Shown here piece after piece: positions 28,303 to 38,272 of a DNA stretch of 64,000 nucleotides. The notes under the pieces were generated by a model, which worked only from the letters and a program-made list of their open reading frames with translations, made no database searches and was not told where the DNA came from. Within the stretch, counting starts at the first letter, position 1. Every line of letters begins with the position of its first letter. Made by a program: the position numbers and the translations under genes. This stretch comes from Prochlorococcus sp. AG-402-K16. GTDB lineage: Bacteria; Cyanobacteriota; Cyanobacteriia; PCC-6307; Cyanobiaceae. The stretch lies in the NCBI GenBank assembly GCA_003216795.1, contig QCIH01000005.1:33856-97855 (forward strand). Direction: 5' to 3'.

Positions 28303-29823
28303 ATGATCAGCTCACAAAAAGATAGTTTTTTAAAGGCTTACAAAGAAGGTAAGAATTTTATACCTATCGTTGAAACTTGGCCAGCAGATTTAGAGACTCC
28401 ATTATCGACTTGGTTAAAATTATCTTCAAAAGATTCCCATGGTGTTTTTCTTGAATCTGTTGAAGGTGGGGAAAATTTGGGTAGGTGGAGCATTGTTGCT
28501 ACTAGACCTCTGTGGGAAGCCGTTTGTTATGGAGAAGAAATAATTAAAACTTGGAATAATGGCGAAACTGAAAAGCATAAAGGTGATCCTTTTGATATTT
28601 TAAGAAGTTGGACAAACGAATATAAGTCAAACATGCTTGATGACTTACCATCAATTGGGCAGTTATATGGCTCTTGGGGTTATGAATTAATAAATAGAAT
28701 AGAACCAAGCGTTCCAATAAATGAAACATTAGAAAACAATATCCCTTATGGTTCCTGGATGTTTTTTGATCAGTTAGTTGTTTTTGATCAAATAAAAAGA
28801 TGTATTACTGCAGTAGTTTATGCAGATACAACTTCTTCAAAAGAATGCGCAATTGAAGAATTGTATCTAAACTCAATTTCTAAAATTAAGAAAACTAGAA
28901 ATTTAATGCGAGTTGCTTTAAAAGAAAATGAGTTTTTGGATTGGAATGAAAATGAGAATTTGAATTTAGATCTAGAAAGTAATTGGGAGAAAAAAGATTT
29001 TGAGGATGCAGTTCTCTCTGCAAAAGAATACATAAAAAAGGGCGATATCTTCCAAATAGTTATTAGTCAGAGATTCCAAACTCAAGTCAATAGTGATCCC
29101 TTTAATTTATATAGAAGTTTGAGGATGGTTAATCCATCTCCATACATGTCATTTTTTGATTTTGGCTCATGGTATCTGATAGGTTCAAGTCCTGAAGTAA
29201 TGGTTAAAGCAGAAAAAAATAAAAATAGTCAGATTGTTGCAAGCTTAAGACCAATAGCTGGCACTAGACCTAGAGGTATTGATAATCAGCAAGACTTGGA
29301 ATTAGAAAAGGAATTATTAAAAGATCCAAAAGAGATAGCTGAGCATGTAATGCTAATCGATCTTGGGAGAAATGATCTTGGAAGAGTTTGTGAAATTGGT
29401 ACTGTTAAGGTCAAGGATTTAATGGTTATTGAGAAATATTCACATGTTATGCATATAGTCAGTCAAGTTGAGGGAATCTTAAAAAACAATGCTGATGTAT
29501 GGGATTTGCTAAAAGCAGCCTTCCCCGCTGGAACAGTAACTGGCGCTCCAAAAATAAGAGCTATGCAATTGATTAAGCACTTTGAAAAAGATGCTAGAGG
29601 ACCTTATGCTGGTGTTTACGGATCTATTGATATTAATGGCGCATTAAATACAGCTATTACAATAAGAACTATGATAGTTAAACCCACAATAGATGGGAAA
29701 TATGATGTTTCAGTGCAAGCAGGAGCTGGAATAGTTGCTGATTCTTTTCCTGAAAATGAATATCAAGAGACAATAAATAAAGCAAAGGGGATACTAAAAG
29801 CATTAGCCTGTTTGGATAAATAA
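28303..29823 (+). CDS. trpE: Anthranilate synthase component I
   Basis: TrpE makes anthranilate from chorismate and ammonia (from TrpG) in tryptophan synthesis. The 506-residue length fits. Signature stretches are [53 protein letters not shown] and [15 protein letters not shown]. The N-terminal part shows [16 protein letters not shown], the feedback-inhibition region. The gshA start follows its stop without a gap. TrpG is not in this window. Confidence 0.97.
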   Translation: MISSQKDSFLKAYKEGKNFIPIVETWPADLETPLSTWLKLSSKDSHGVFLESVEGGENLGRWSIVATRPLWEAVCYGEEIIKTWNNGETEKHKGDPFDILRSWTNEYKSNMLDDLPSIGQLYGSWGYELINRIEPSVPINETLENNIPYGSWMFFDQLVVFDQIKRCITAVVYADTTSSKECAIEELYLNSISKIKKTRNLMRVALKENEFLDWNENENLNLDLESNWEKKDFEDAVLSAKEYIKKGDIFQIVISQRFQTQVNSDPFNLYRSLRMVNPSPYMSFFDFGSWYLIGSSPEVMVKAEKNKNSQIVASLRPIAGTRPRGIDNQQDLELEKELLKDPKEIAEHVMLIDLGRNDLGRVCEIGTVKVKDLMVIEKYSHVMHIVSQVEGILKNNADVWDLLKAAFPAGTVTGAPKIRAMQLIKHFEKDARGPYAGVYGSIDINGALNTAITIRTMIVKPTIDGKYDVSVQAGAGIVADSFPENEYQETINKAKGILKALACLDK

Positions 29824-30933
29824 ATGAGTCAAAATAATCTTTATAAGGGTTTTGAGGTTGAACTTTTTACAGGTTCTTTAAATTCTCATATTGGTGTTTC
29901 GGATGAAATTGAGAAAATATTTCCTGATTTTGTGAAAGAGCCAGATAACAGAAACGTTGAATATATAACAACACCTGAAAAAAATTACGGTTCTTTATAT
30001 GAGAAATTAATAATTCCAAGAAAAAAGTTAAGACGATGGCTAAATAAAAAAGAATTAACAATCATTCCTTCATCCACTCTTTGTTTTGAACACGATATTC
30101 AATTTCAAAGATCTGATATTAACAATCTTTATCATCAATTTATACAAGATAATTATGGAACCGCCATAGCAACTTCAAGTGTACATATAAACTTAGGAAT
30201 AGATAATTTAGATAAGCTTTTTGCGGCTATTAGACTTATAAGATCTGAGGCTGCTTTATATCTATCACTAAGTGCTAGTTCACCTTTTTTAAATAATGAA
30301 ATTACGGAGAATCACTCTCAGAGATGGATGCAGTTTCCAAAAACTCCAAGTAAGGTGCCTTTTTTTGTAAATCATGATTCTTATATAGCCTGGATAGAGG
30401 AAAATATAGCTAATAAAAATATGCAAAATATCAGGCATTTTTGGTCTTCAATTCGACCAAATGGTCCCCAAAGACCTTTAATTCTTGATCGTTTGGAATT
30501 AAGAATTTGTGATTTTGTTCACGATATTAATCTGCTTTTAGCGATAACGGCCATGATAGAACTAAGGATTTTAAATCTTTTTGAAAATATTAATACTTTA
30601 GATCCTATGAATGCTAGTACTTTTTCTATGGATGAGTTATCAGAAATATGTGATCAAAATGAAATTAATGCTGCTAGAGATAGTTTGAATTCAGAGTTAA
30701 TTCATTGGCAAGATGGTAAAAGAGTTATTTGTAGAGAATGGATTCAAAACTTATTATCAGATTTATCATCCACAGCAGAAGATTTTGGTATGAAACATCT
30801 GTTAGATCCTATCTATAAAGTGCTTGAAGAAGGCAATCAATCTATTAAATGGATAAATCAATATGAAAAAGGTCTTTCTATTGAGGAGATAATGAAAATT
30901 TCTATCGAAGATATGATAAGGAGTGAGGCCTAG
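29824..30933 (+). CDS. gshA: Glutamate-cysteine ligase, cyanobacterial type
   Basis: Catalyses the first step of glutathione synthesis, joining glutamate and cysteine with ATP. The 369-residue protein belongs to the cyanobacterial/plant-like group, recognised from GFEVELFTGSLNSHIGVSDE, NVEYITTPEKNY, and LRICDFVHDINLLLAITAMI. It abuts trpE (ATG directly after TAA) and precedes ppc by 61 bases, so the three are probably co-transcribed. Identification relies on memory of the family pattern; fairly sure. Confidence 0.8.
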   Translation: MSQNNLYKGFEVELFTGSLNSHIGVSDEIEKIFPDFVKEPDNRNVEYITTPEKNYGSLYEKLIIPRKKLRRWLNKKELTIIPSSTLCFEHDIQFQRSDINNLYHQFIQDNYGTAIATSSVHINLGIDNLDKLFAAIRLIRSEAALYLSLSASSPFLNNEITENHSQRWMQFPKTPSKVPFFVNHDSYIAWIEENIANKNMQNIRHFWSSIRPNGPQRPLILDRLELRICDFVHDINLLLAITAMIELRILNLFENINTLDPMNASTFSMDELSEICDQNEINAARDSLNSELIHWQDGKRVICREWIQNLLSDLSSTAEDFGMKHLLDPIYKVLEEGNQSIKWINQYEKGLSIEEIMKISIEDMIRSEA

Positions 30934-30994
30934 AATGTTTGATTATTTAAATAAAATTTGATCTGAACATTTTCAATTGTGACATAATAATTAT

Positions 30995-33964
30995 ATGGAA
31001 TCTTTTCGACAGATAAAAAATAATAATGTGGATCTGATCAGTAACAATGATCCACTTGATAAAAATCGTCTTCTAATTGAAGATCTCTGGGAATCTGTGC
31101 TCAGAGAAGAATGCCCAGATGATCAAGCAGAAAGGTTGATACAGCTTAAAGAATTAAGTTATTCCAAACAAATTGATGGCGATAGTTCAAAAACTTTTAA
31201 AAATGAAATAGTTGATATTGTAAATTCTATGGATTTAGCTGAATCCATAGCTGCAGCAAGGGCGTTTTCATTGTATTTTCAACTTGTGAATATTTTGGAA
31301 CAAAGAGTTGAGGAAGATAGATATATACAAAGCTTTACCAATAAGGATGTTCAAAACTCGCCCGATAATCTTGATCCTTTTGCCCCAGCATTGGCTAGGC
31401 AAAATGCTCCAGTAACATTTAGAGAATTATTTTATAGGCTCAGGAAATTAAATGTTCCACCAGGAAAATTAGAGGAGTTATTGCAGGAAATGGATATTCG
31501 TTTAGTTTTTACTGCACACCCGACGGAGATAGTTAGACATACGATTAGACATAAGCAAACGAGAGTAGCAAATTTGTTAAAAAAAATACAGATTGAGCAA
31601 TTTCTAACAAAAGAAGAAAAAAATTCTTTAAAAACCCAATTAAAAGAGGAAGTAAGACTTTGGTGGAGAACAGATGAATTGCATCAATTTAAACCTTCAG
31701 TTTTAGACGAAGTTGATTATGCCTTGCATTATTTTCAGCAAGTTTTATTTAATGCGATGCCTCAATTGAGGGGTAGGATCGCTGAAGCACTTACCGAAAA
31801 TTATCCAGATGTTCAGTTGCCCTCAGAATCTTTTTGTAACTTCGGTTCATGGGTAGGCTCTGATAGGGACGGTAATCCATCGGTCACACCAGAGATAACA
31901 TGGAGAACTGCTTGCTACCAAAGGCAGTTGATGTTGGAAAGATATATTATTGCGACGTCTAATCTTAGAGATCAATTAAGTGTGTCGATGCAATGGAGTC
32001 AAGTCAGTTCTTCCTTATTAGAGTCACTCGAAACTGACAGGGTTAAGTTCCCTGAAATATATGAAGCTAGAGCTACAAGGTATAGATCAGAACCCTACAG
32101 ATTAAAATTAAGTTATATTTTAGAGAAATTAAGGTTAACACAAGAGAGAAATAATTTATTAGCTGATAGTGGGTGGAAATTTGACTTGGAGGGAGAAACT
32201 GATAACAAAAATCTAGATAAAGTTGAAAACTTTTATTACAGGTCAGTAAACGAATTTACTTATGATCTAGAACTAATTAAAAATAGCTTAATTAGTACAG
32301 ATTTAACTTGTGAGTCTGTAAACACCTTACTTACTCAAGTTCATATTTTTGGATTTTCTTTAGCAAGTTTAGATATCCGTCAAGAGAGTACAAGGCATAG
32401 TGACGCTCTTCAAGAGCTTACAAATTATCTTGATTTATCTGTTCAATATGACCAAATGTCTGAGGAAGAGAAAATTAAATGGCTCATAGACGAATTAAAT
32501 ACTAAAAGGCCTTTAATTCCATCTGACGTTAACTGGTCAAAAACTACAGAAGAAACGTTTTCAGTTTTTAAAATGGTTAAGAGACTACAGCAAGAATTTG
32601 GAAGTCGTATTTGTCATTCTTATGTAATTTCAATGAGCCATAGTGCATCTGATTTGCTTGAAGTTCTCTTACTTGCAAAAGAAATGGGACTTCTTGATCA
32701 AAATTCACAAAAGTCTAAATTATTAGTTGTACCTCTTTTTGAAACCGTGGAAGACCTTAAAAGAGCACCAGAAGTAATGGAAAAGTTGTTTAAATTAGAT
32801 TTCTATAGATCATTATTGCCAAAAGTAGGAGAATCTTTTAAACCTCTGCAAGAATTAATGCTTGGATATTCTGATAGCAATAAAGATTCAGGTTTTGTTT
32901 CTAGTAATTGGGAAATTCATAGAGCCCAAATAGCTCTTCAAGATCTCTCAAGTAGAAATAACATATTGTTAAGACTCTTTCATGGAAGAGGTGGTTCTGT
33001 AGGGAGAGGAGGAGGGCCAGCCTATCAGGCAATATTGGCTCAACCAAGCGGCACTCTAAAAGGGCGAATAAAAATAACAGAACAAGGTGAAGTTTTAGCC
33101 TCTAAATATAGTCTTCCCGAACTGGCTTTGTACAATCTTGAGACTGTCACTACAGCGGTAATTCAAAATAGTTTGGTCAATAATAGACTTGATGCTACCC
33201 CTGAATGGAATCAATTAATGTCTAGGTTAGCAGAAACATCAAGGTCTCATTACAGAAAATTAGTGCATGAGAATCCAGATTTGTTAAATTTCTTTCAAGA
33301 GGTTACTCCAATAGAAGAAATAAGCAAATTACAGATATCTAGTAGGCCTGCCAGAAGAAAAAAAGGCGCAAAAGATTTGTCAAGTTTAAGAGCTATTCCA
33401 TGGGTATTTGGTTGGACACAAAGTAGATTTCTTTTGCCAAGTTGGTTTGGAGTCGGCACTGCATTGTCATTTGAATTAAATTCAGATCCACAACAAATTG
33501 AATTATTAAGAGTTCTGCATCAAAGATGGCCATTTTTTAGGATGCTCATATCTAAGGTAGAAATGACATTATCTAAGGTGGATTTGGAAGTTGCTAGATA
33601 TTATGTTGATACTCTTGGCAGTAAAGAAAATAAAGATTCTTTTGATAATATTTTTGAAGTAATTTCTAAAGAATATAATCTTACAAAATCTTTAATACTT
33701 GAAATTACTGGTAAAAATAAGCTTCTAGAATCTGATAGAGACTTGAAATCATCAGTAAGCTTGAGAAATAAGACAATTATTCCATTAGGGTTTTTGCAGG
33801 TTTCACTTCTAAGAAGACTAAGAGATCAGACAAGACAACCCCCAATAAGCGAATTCATTATAGATAAAGAGGAATCAAGAAGAGCTTACAGCAGAAGTGA
33901 ACTGTTGAGGGGAGCACTTTTAACTATTAATGGGATAGCAGCTGGCATGAGAAATACAGGTTGA
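30995..33964 (+). CDS. ppc: Phosphoenolpyruvate carboxylase
   Basis: Fixes bicarbonate onto phosphoenolpyruvate to give oxaloacetate, the main anaplerotic route in cyanobacteria. Active-site landmarks are [13 protein letters not shown] with His 175, [27 protein letters not shown] and the C-terminal RNTG that closes the enzyme. The length of 989 is normal. The N-terminal 30 residues are polar and lack a clear phosphorylation motif of the plant type. It follows gshA and precedes a small acetyltransferase-like gene by 3 bases. Confidence 0.97.
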   Translation: MESFRQIKNNNVDLISNNDPLDKNRLLIEDLWESVLREECPDDQAERLIQLKELSYSKQIDGDSSKTFKNEIVDIVNSMDLAESIAAARAFSLYFQLVNILEQRVEEDRYIQSFTNKDVQNSPDNLDPFAPALARQNAPVTFRELFYRLRKLNVPPGKLEELLQEMDIRLVFTAHPTEIVRHTIRHKQTRVANLLKKIQIEQFLTKEEKNSLKTQLKEEVRLWWRTDELHQFKPSVLDEVDYALHYFQQVLFNAMPQLRGRIAEALTENYPDVQLPSESFCNFGSWVGSDRDGNPSVTPEITWRTACYQRQLMLERYIIATSNLRDQLSVSMQWSQVSSSLLESLETDRVKFPEIYEARATRYRSEPYRLKLSYILEKLRLTQERNNLLADSGWKFDLEGETDNKNLDKVENFYYRSVNEFTYDLELIKNSLISTDLTCESVNTLLTQVHIFGFSLASLDIRQESTRHSDALQELTNYLDLSVQYDQMSEEEKIKWLIDELNTKRPLIPSDVNWSKTTEETFSVFKMVKRLQQEFGSRICHSYVISMSHSASDLLEVLLLAKEMGLLDQNSQKSKLLVVPLFETVEDLKRAPEVMEKLFKLDFYRSLLPKVGESFKPLQELMLGYSDSNKDSGFVSSNWEIHRAQIALQDLSSRNNILLRLFHGRGGSVGRGGGPAYQAILAQPSGTLKGRIKITEQGEVLASKYSLPELALYNLETVTTAVIQNSLVNNRLDATPEWNQLMSRLAETSRSHYRKLVHENPDLLNFFQEVTPIEEISKLQISSRPARRKKGAKDLSSLRAIPWVFGWTQSRFLLPSWFGVGTALSFELNSDPQQIELLRVLHQRWPFFRMLISKVEMTLSKVDLEVARYYVDTLGSKENKDSFDNIFEVISKEYNLTKSLILEITGKNKLLESDRDLKSSVSLRNKTIIPLGFLQVSLLRRLRDQTRQPPISEFIIDKEESRRAYSRSELLRGALLTINGIAAGMRNTG

Positions 33965-33967
33965 TAA

Positions 33968-34414
33968 TTGCAATATTTTTCTAAAAAAAAACTTGTTCTT
34001 CCAGAAGGTTATTTTGTTAACTCTTCGCAAATCCCATTAGCTAAAGAAGTTAACAAACTTTTAGCGAATTGCGGTTGTGAGACATTTCCAATAAAACCTC
34101 TTTCTGAGGCTATTCAGAAAAGTAATTTCTTTTTTACAATAGAGAATGAATTGAAAAATAAGTTATATGGCTTTGTAAGGGTTACTTCCGACAGGGGATT
34201 GAATGCTAACTTGTGGAATTTAAGTGCATTTCCAGGCAATAACCAACAACTTTATTATTCAGTATTGCTTCAAGTAACTCTTGAGAAAATTAATAGAGAA
34301 ATGCCTGGATGCAGTATTTCTGTACAAGCTCCAGTATCTTCGTTTATAACTTTAGAGGAGAATGGATTCATACTAGATCCAAATGGAATAAGAGTAATGG
34401 GATATAAACTTTAA
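33968..34414 (+). CDS. GNAT-like N-acetyltransferase domain protein, 148 aa
   Basis: Begins at a TTG 3 bases after the ppc stop. The middle and end (LYGFVRVTSDRGLNANLWNL, then LEKINREMPGCSISVQAPV, then LEENGFILDPNGIRVMGY) resemble the GNAT fold, including the final strand where the EENGF segment would fit. The acetyl-CoA R/Q-x-x-G-x-G/A loop is not visible, so it may be a divergent or inactive member. No substrate can be proposed. Confidence 0.6.
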   Translation: MQYFSKKKLVLPEGYFVNSSQIPLAKEVNKLLANCGCETFPIKPLSEAIQKSNFFFTIENELKNKLYGFVRVTSDRGLNANLWNLSAFPGNNQQLYYSVLLQVTLEKINREMPGCSISVQAPVSSFITLEENGFILDPNGIRVMGYKL

Positions 34415-34425
34415 AAATCATTTTA

Positions 34426-34499
34426 CGAGCATGGAGGGATTCGAACCCCCGACTCTCAGAACCGGAATCTGATGCTCTATCCAACTGAGCTACATGCCC
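34426..34499 (-). tRNA. trnR-CCG: tRNA-Arg(CCG)
   Basis: On the minus strand the acceptor stem is GGGCATG with CATGCTC (one G-T pair), the anticodon arm is TCAGA-TTCCGGT-TCTGA giving anticodon CCG, and the T arm is GGGGG-TTCGAAT-CCCTC. No encoded CCA. It lies head-to-head with recF. Confidence 0.95.
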
Positions 34500-34559
34500 T
34501 TTAATTTTTCAATTTCTTTAAAGAGAATCTAAATATTTTAAACTTAGCTAATTTAATAA

Positions 34560-35668
34560 ATGAATGCACAAAAACAATTTTTTTAAATAAATTAAAAATT
34601 AAAAATTTTCGGAACCATAAAAGTTTTGAAATTGATCTAAAAGAGCAAAGAGCAATTGTTCTTGGCTGCAATGGTATTGGCAAGTCAAATTTACTTGAAT
34701 CGGTTGAATTTTTAAGTCAATTAAAATCTAATAGAGCACTAAGCGATAAAGATTTAATAGAGAACGACAGTGATATGGCTGTAGTTATAGGTCAGATTAA
34801 TTTTAAAGACGATTTAAAGTTAAATTTATTCCGAAAAGGCCCTAAAAGAATTTATGTCAATGAATCAATTTTGAAAAAACAGAGTGAAATAAAGAATTAT
34901 ATTCGGAGTGTATGTTTCTGTTCTAATGATATAGATATTGTTAGAAGTGAGCCCAGTTATCGAAGAACGTGGATTGATAAAGTCGTATCTCAGCTTGAAC
35001 CAGTATATTTAGACCTGATAAGTAGATTTAATAGGCTTTTAAAACAAAGAAGTCATTTTTGGCGTTCGGAAAGTTTCTTAAAAACCCAATCCACAGATAT
35101 TGTTGAAAGCTTTGATATTCAAATGTCAATAATAAGTACAAGAATTTTTAGGCGCAGAAGAAGAGCTTTATTAAAAATAAAACCATATGTTGAATATTGG
35201 CATAATCATTTAAGTAAATCTCAAGAGCAAATAGACATAAATTATCTTTCGGGAATACAAAATATAAGTCCAAAAGAAGAAGAAGAAGAAGTTATTAGCA
35301 AAAAAATAGCAGAACAACTCTTAAATCAGCGTTCAATAGAAGCATTGACTGGTAAATGTAATTTTGGACCTCATCGTGATGATGTTGAGTTTCTAATTAA
35401 TAATGTCTCAGTTAGAAAATATGGTTCCTCAGGACAGCAAAGGACTTTTATCTTGGCTCTAAAGATGGCTGAACTCGATTTATTAACTAAAACATTAAAT
35501 GTACCTCCAATACTTATATTGGATGATGTCTTGGCGGAATTAGATTTAACCAGGCAAAATTTGTTATTAAATTCTGTTGGTCAAGATAGTCAATGTTTTA
35601 TAAGTGCGACACATTTAGATAAATTTAATCAGTCTTTCTTAAGCTCGTCACAAATGATTCACTTATAA
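34560..35668 (+). CDS. recF: DNA replication and repair protein RecF, start disrupted
   Basis: RecF loads RecA at gapped DNA and is an ABC-type ATPase. All core motifs are in one frame: KIKNFRNHKSFEIDL, Walker A GCNGIGKSN (34664-34690), the signature GSSGQQRT and Walker B ILILDDVLAELD. That frame is open from 34505 but contains no ATG, GTG or TTG before 34775, which is downstream of Walker A. Just upstream, an ATG at 34560 and one at 34564 lie in the other two frames and lead into a run of seven T (34578-34584). One extra T, or one fewer, would join either ATG to the recF frame. The length would then be about 365-370, normal. Confidence 0.8.
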
Positions 35669-35722
35669 TTTTAAAAAAAGGAATGGTTTTTAGCTAATCT
35701 TAATTTCATATAAATTTCTTAA

Positions 35723-36157
35723 ATGGAAATCTACAAAAAAAGTCAAATTTTAAGTTCATTAAGTGATGAGCAAAAATTAAGTCATCAAAGTAAACACCTT
35801 TTGTTGGAACTCTATAGATGTGATAGCGAAAAACTAAATGACGAATCCTTTTTGCGTTGTATTTTAAATAGAGCTGCTAAATTGGCAAATGCAACAGTTT
35901 TGAATTTGATAAGTAATAAATTTGAGCCTCAGGGGGTTACGGCAATTGCATTACTGGCAGAATCTCATATTTCAATACATACTTGGCCTGAATCTAATTA
36001 TTCGGCAGTCGATATTTTTACATGTGGCCAAAATATGATGCCTGAACTAGCTAGTCAATATTTAATTGAATTTTTGGTAGCTAAAGAACATTCTTTGCGT
36101 ATCATTAAGCGAAATCCACCTTCAGCAGTTTCTAAACAGATCAGAACAGTTGTTTGA
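35723..36157 (+). CDS. speD: S-adenosylmethionine decarboxylase proenzyme
   Basis: Makes the aminopropyl donor for spermidine. It is the small prokaryotic class 1B type, which self-cleaves and turns a Ser into a pyruvoyl group. The motif AESHISIHTWPE gives Ser 81 as the processing site, His 86 as the catalytic His and Cys 101 (DIFTCG) as the catalytic Cys, with the same spacing as the well-studied Thermotoga enzyme. Length is 144. Its stop is 6 bases from the converging larE gene. Confidence 0.95.
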   Translation: MEIYKKSQILSSLSDEQKLSHQSKHLLLELYRCDSEKLNDESFLRCILNRAAKLANATVLNLISNKFEPQGVTAIALLAESHISIHTWPESNYSAVDIFTCGQNMMPELASQYLIEFLVAKEHSLRIIKRNPPSAVSKQIRTVV

Positions 36158-36163
36158 CAATAT

Positions 36164-36988
36164 TTACCTATTTAATTTTCCGCTTACTAGTCCCTCAAGA
36201 TCTAAACTTGTGCAATTAAATCCTAAATTAGAAAAATATTGAACTAACTCACTAAAGTTATATTTGTTAAAAAAATGCTTTAATTCATCTTGGGGAATTT
36301 CTATTCTTGCAGTTGAGCCTTGACATCTAACTCTAACCTCCGATAAGCCACATTTTTTAAGATATTCTTCTGCTTTCTCAACCATTTTTAGCCTTTCACT
36401 AGTTATTTTATGGCCATAAGGAAATCTTGATGATAAACAAGGTTGAGCAGGTTTATCCCACCAAGGAAAACCCAATGCTCTTGATATATCCCTAATGTCT
36501 TGTTTTGAAACTTTAAATTTTGCAAGGGGGGAGATAACTCCTGCTTGTTTTGAGGCTTGTATACCTGGTCTGTAATCCTTAAGATCATCCAGATTGACTC
36601 CATCTAAAACATTCTTGTAATTAAGTTTTTTAGAGAGGTATGTTGTATGTTTGTGGAGCTCTTTTTTGCATGCAAAGCACCTATCCTTAGGATTTTCACT
36701 GTAACTTGATTGGTCTAATTCTGATGTTTTAATTTCTAAATGCTTTACTCCAATCCATTTTGCTTGCCTTCTTGCTTCTTCAAGAAGAGTATTCGCTAAT
36801 GCAGGGGAAATACCAGTTATAGCAATTGCTTTGCTACCTAATTGCTCGAATGCTAATGATGCTACTAGTGTACTGTCAACTCCCCCAGAATAAGCAATAC
36901 AAACACTATCGAGATTCTTAATGTATCTTCTTATTGTATAAAGCTTTTCACTTTGTTCATCAGAGAGAATTTCTAGTTGATTGAACAT
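36164..36988 (-). CDS. larE: ATP-dependent sacrificial sulfur transferase LarE
   Basis: LarE supplies sulfur for the nickel-pincer cofactor of lactate racemase and related enzymes, giving up its own cysteine sulfur in the best-studied case. PP-loop SGGVDST lies at 34-40. The candidate sacrificial Cys is 184 in PAQPCLSSRFPYG. A second pair, CFAC (104-107), is also present and raises the question of an iron-sulfur form. The length of 274 is normal. No larB, larC or larA gene lies in this window, so its nickel enzyme, if any, is not evident. Confidence 0.88.
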   Translation of the reverse strand: MFNQLEILSDEQSEKLYTIRRYIKNLDSVCIAYSGGVDSTLVASLAFEQLGSKAIAITGISPALANTLLEEARRQAKWIGVKHLEIKTSELDQSSYSENPKDRCFACKKELHKHTTYLSKKLNYKNVLDGVNLDDLKDYRPGIQASKQAGVISPLAKFKVSKQDIRDISRALGFPWWDKPAQPCLSSRFPYGHKITSERLKMVEKAEEYLKKCGLSEVRVRCQGSTARIEIPQDELKHFFNKYNFSELVQYFSNLGFNCTSLDLEGLVSGKLNR

Positions 36989-37097
36989 GCTAATTACTTT
37001 AAAATTTAAATTACCTATGAATTAGGTTGAATTTATTATTAAATCTTTAATAATATTATTATCTACATCTTAGATTAAATTTACTAATTTTGTTCAA

Positions 37098-38258
37098 TTG
37101 ACGAATACGAGTAGAAATAGAGGAATTGGAATTGTCACAGCAAGTGATAGTCAAGAAAGATCTAAAGGTCAATTACATATTTATGATGGAGAGGGTAAAG
37201 GGAAAAGCCAGGCTGCATTGGGAGTAGTTCTCAGGACAATAGGATTAGGAATATGCGAAAAAAGACAGTCAAGAGTTTTACTTCTAAGATTTTTAAAAGG
37301 CCCTGAAAGGCCATATGACGAGGATTCAGCTATAGAGGCTTTACAAAGAGGCTTTCCACATTTAATTGACCATGTAAGGACAGGAAGGTCTGAATTCTTT
37401 ACTGCTGACCAAGTGACAAAGTTTGATGTTGGTGAGGCCGAAAGAGGTTGGAACATTGCTAAAGGAGCAATTGCAAGTTCTCTTTATTCTGTAGTTGTAC
37501 TCGATGAGTTGAATCCAGTTCTTGATTTAGGAATGCTTGATATCAATGAAGTAGTTGATGCTCTTCAAAATCGTCCAGATGGATTAGAAATAATTATTAC
37601 TGGAAGGGCAGCCCCGCCCTCTTTGGTAAGAATATCTCAACTCCATTCAGAAATGAGACCACGTTTGATAGGAGACTTATTAGAACCAACGAGACAAAGT
37701 AGTTATACTGGTGGAATTGAGATTTATACAGGGGAAGGAAAGGGTAAATCCACAAGTGCACTCGGTAAGGCTCTTCAAGCTATCGGTAAAGGAATATCTC
37801 AAGATAAAAGTCATAGAGTTTTAATATTACAGTGGTTAAAAGGTGGAAATGGTTATACCGAAGATGCTGCCATAGAAGCTTTGAGAGAGAGTTACCCTCA
37901 TTTAGTAGATCATTTGCGTTCAGGCAGAGATGCCATTGTATGGAGAGGTCAACAACAACCAATTGATTATGTTGAGGCTGAAAGAGCATGGGAAATTGCT
38001 AAAGCTGCAATTTTGTCTGGTTTGTATAAAACAATTATTTTAGATGAATTGAATCCAACTGTTGATTTAGAGTTGCTACCTGTGGAATCAATACATCAAA
38101 CGCTCTTAAAAAAACCAGCAGATACAGAAGTTGTAATTACTGGGAGGTGTAAGAATGAACCTTCATACTTTGAACTAGCTGATATTTATTCTGAAATGGT
38201 TTGTCATAAGCATTATGCAAATGTGGGAGTTGATTTGAAAAGAGGTGTAGATTACTAA
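37098..38258 (+). CDS. cobO: Cob(I)yrinic acid a,c-diamide adenosyltransferase, tandem two-domain form
   Basis: CobO/BtuR-type enzyme that adenosylates corrinoids during cobalamin synthesis. The 386-residue protein is a tandem duplication of about 180 residues. P-loop 1 is DGEGKGKSQ (30-38) with VVLDELNP near 133, and P-loop 2 is TGEGKGKST (211-219) with IILDELNP near 315. Both copies keep their motifs. The start is a TTG at 37098, with no ATG before the conserved domain. Prochlorococcus are known to make (pseudo)cobalamin, so the gene fits. Confidence 0.88.
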   Translation: MTNTSRNRGIGIVTASDSQERSKGQLHIYDGEGKGKSQAALGVVLRTIGLGICEKRQSRVLLLRFLKGPERPYDEDSAIEALQRGFPHLIDHVRTGRSEFFTADQVTKFDVGEAERGWNIAKGAIASSLYSVVVLDELNPVLDLGMLDINEVVDALQNRPDGLEIIITGRAAPPSLVRISQLHSEMRPRLIGDLLEPTRQSSYTGGIEIYTGEGKGKSTSALGKALQAIGKGISQDKSHRVLILQWLKGGNGYTEDAAIEALRESYPHLVDHLRSGRDAIVWRGQQQPIDYVEAERAWEIAKAAILSGLYKTIILDELNPTVDLELLPVESIHQTLLKKPADTEVVITGRCKNEPSYFELADIYSEMVCHKHYANVGVDLKRGVDY

Positions 38259-38272
38259 CTATTCTTAAAAAA

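Noticed and set aside
35280..35292. GAAGAAGAAGAAG tract in recF as a repeat feature
   Set aside because: A short Glu codon run within a normal coding region; no further copies.
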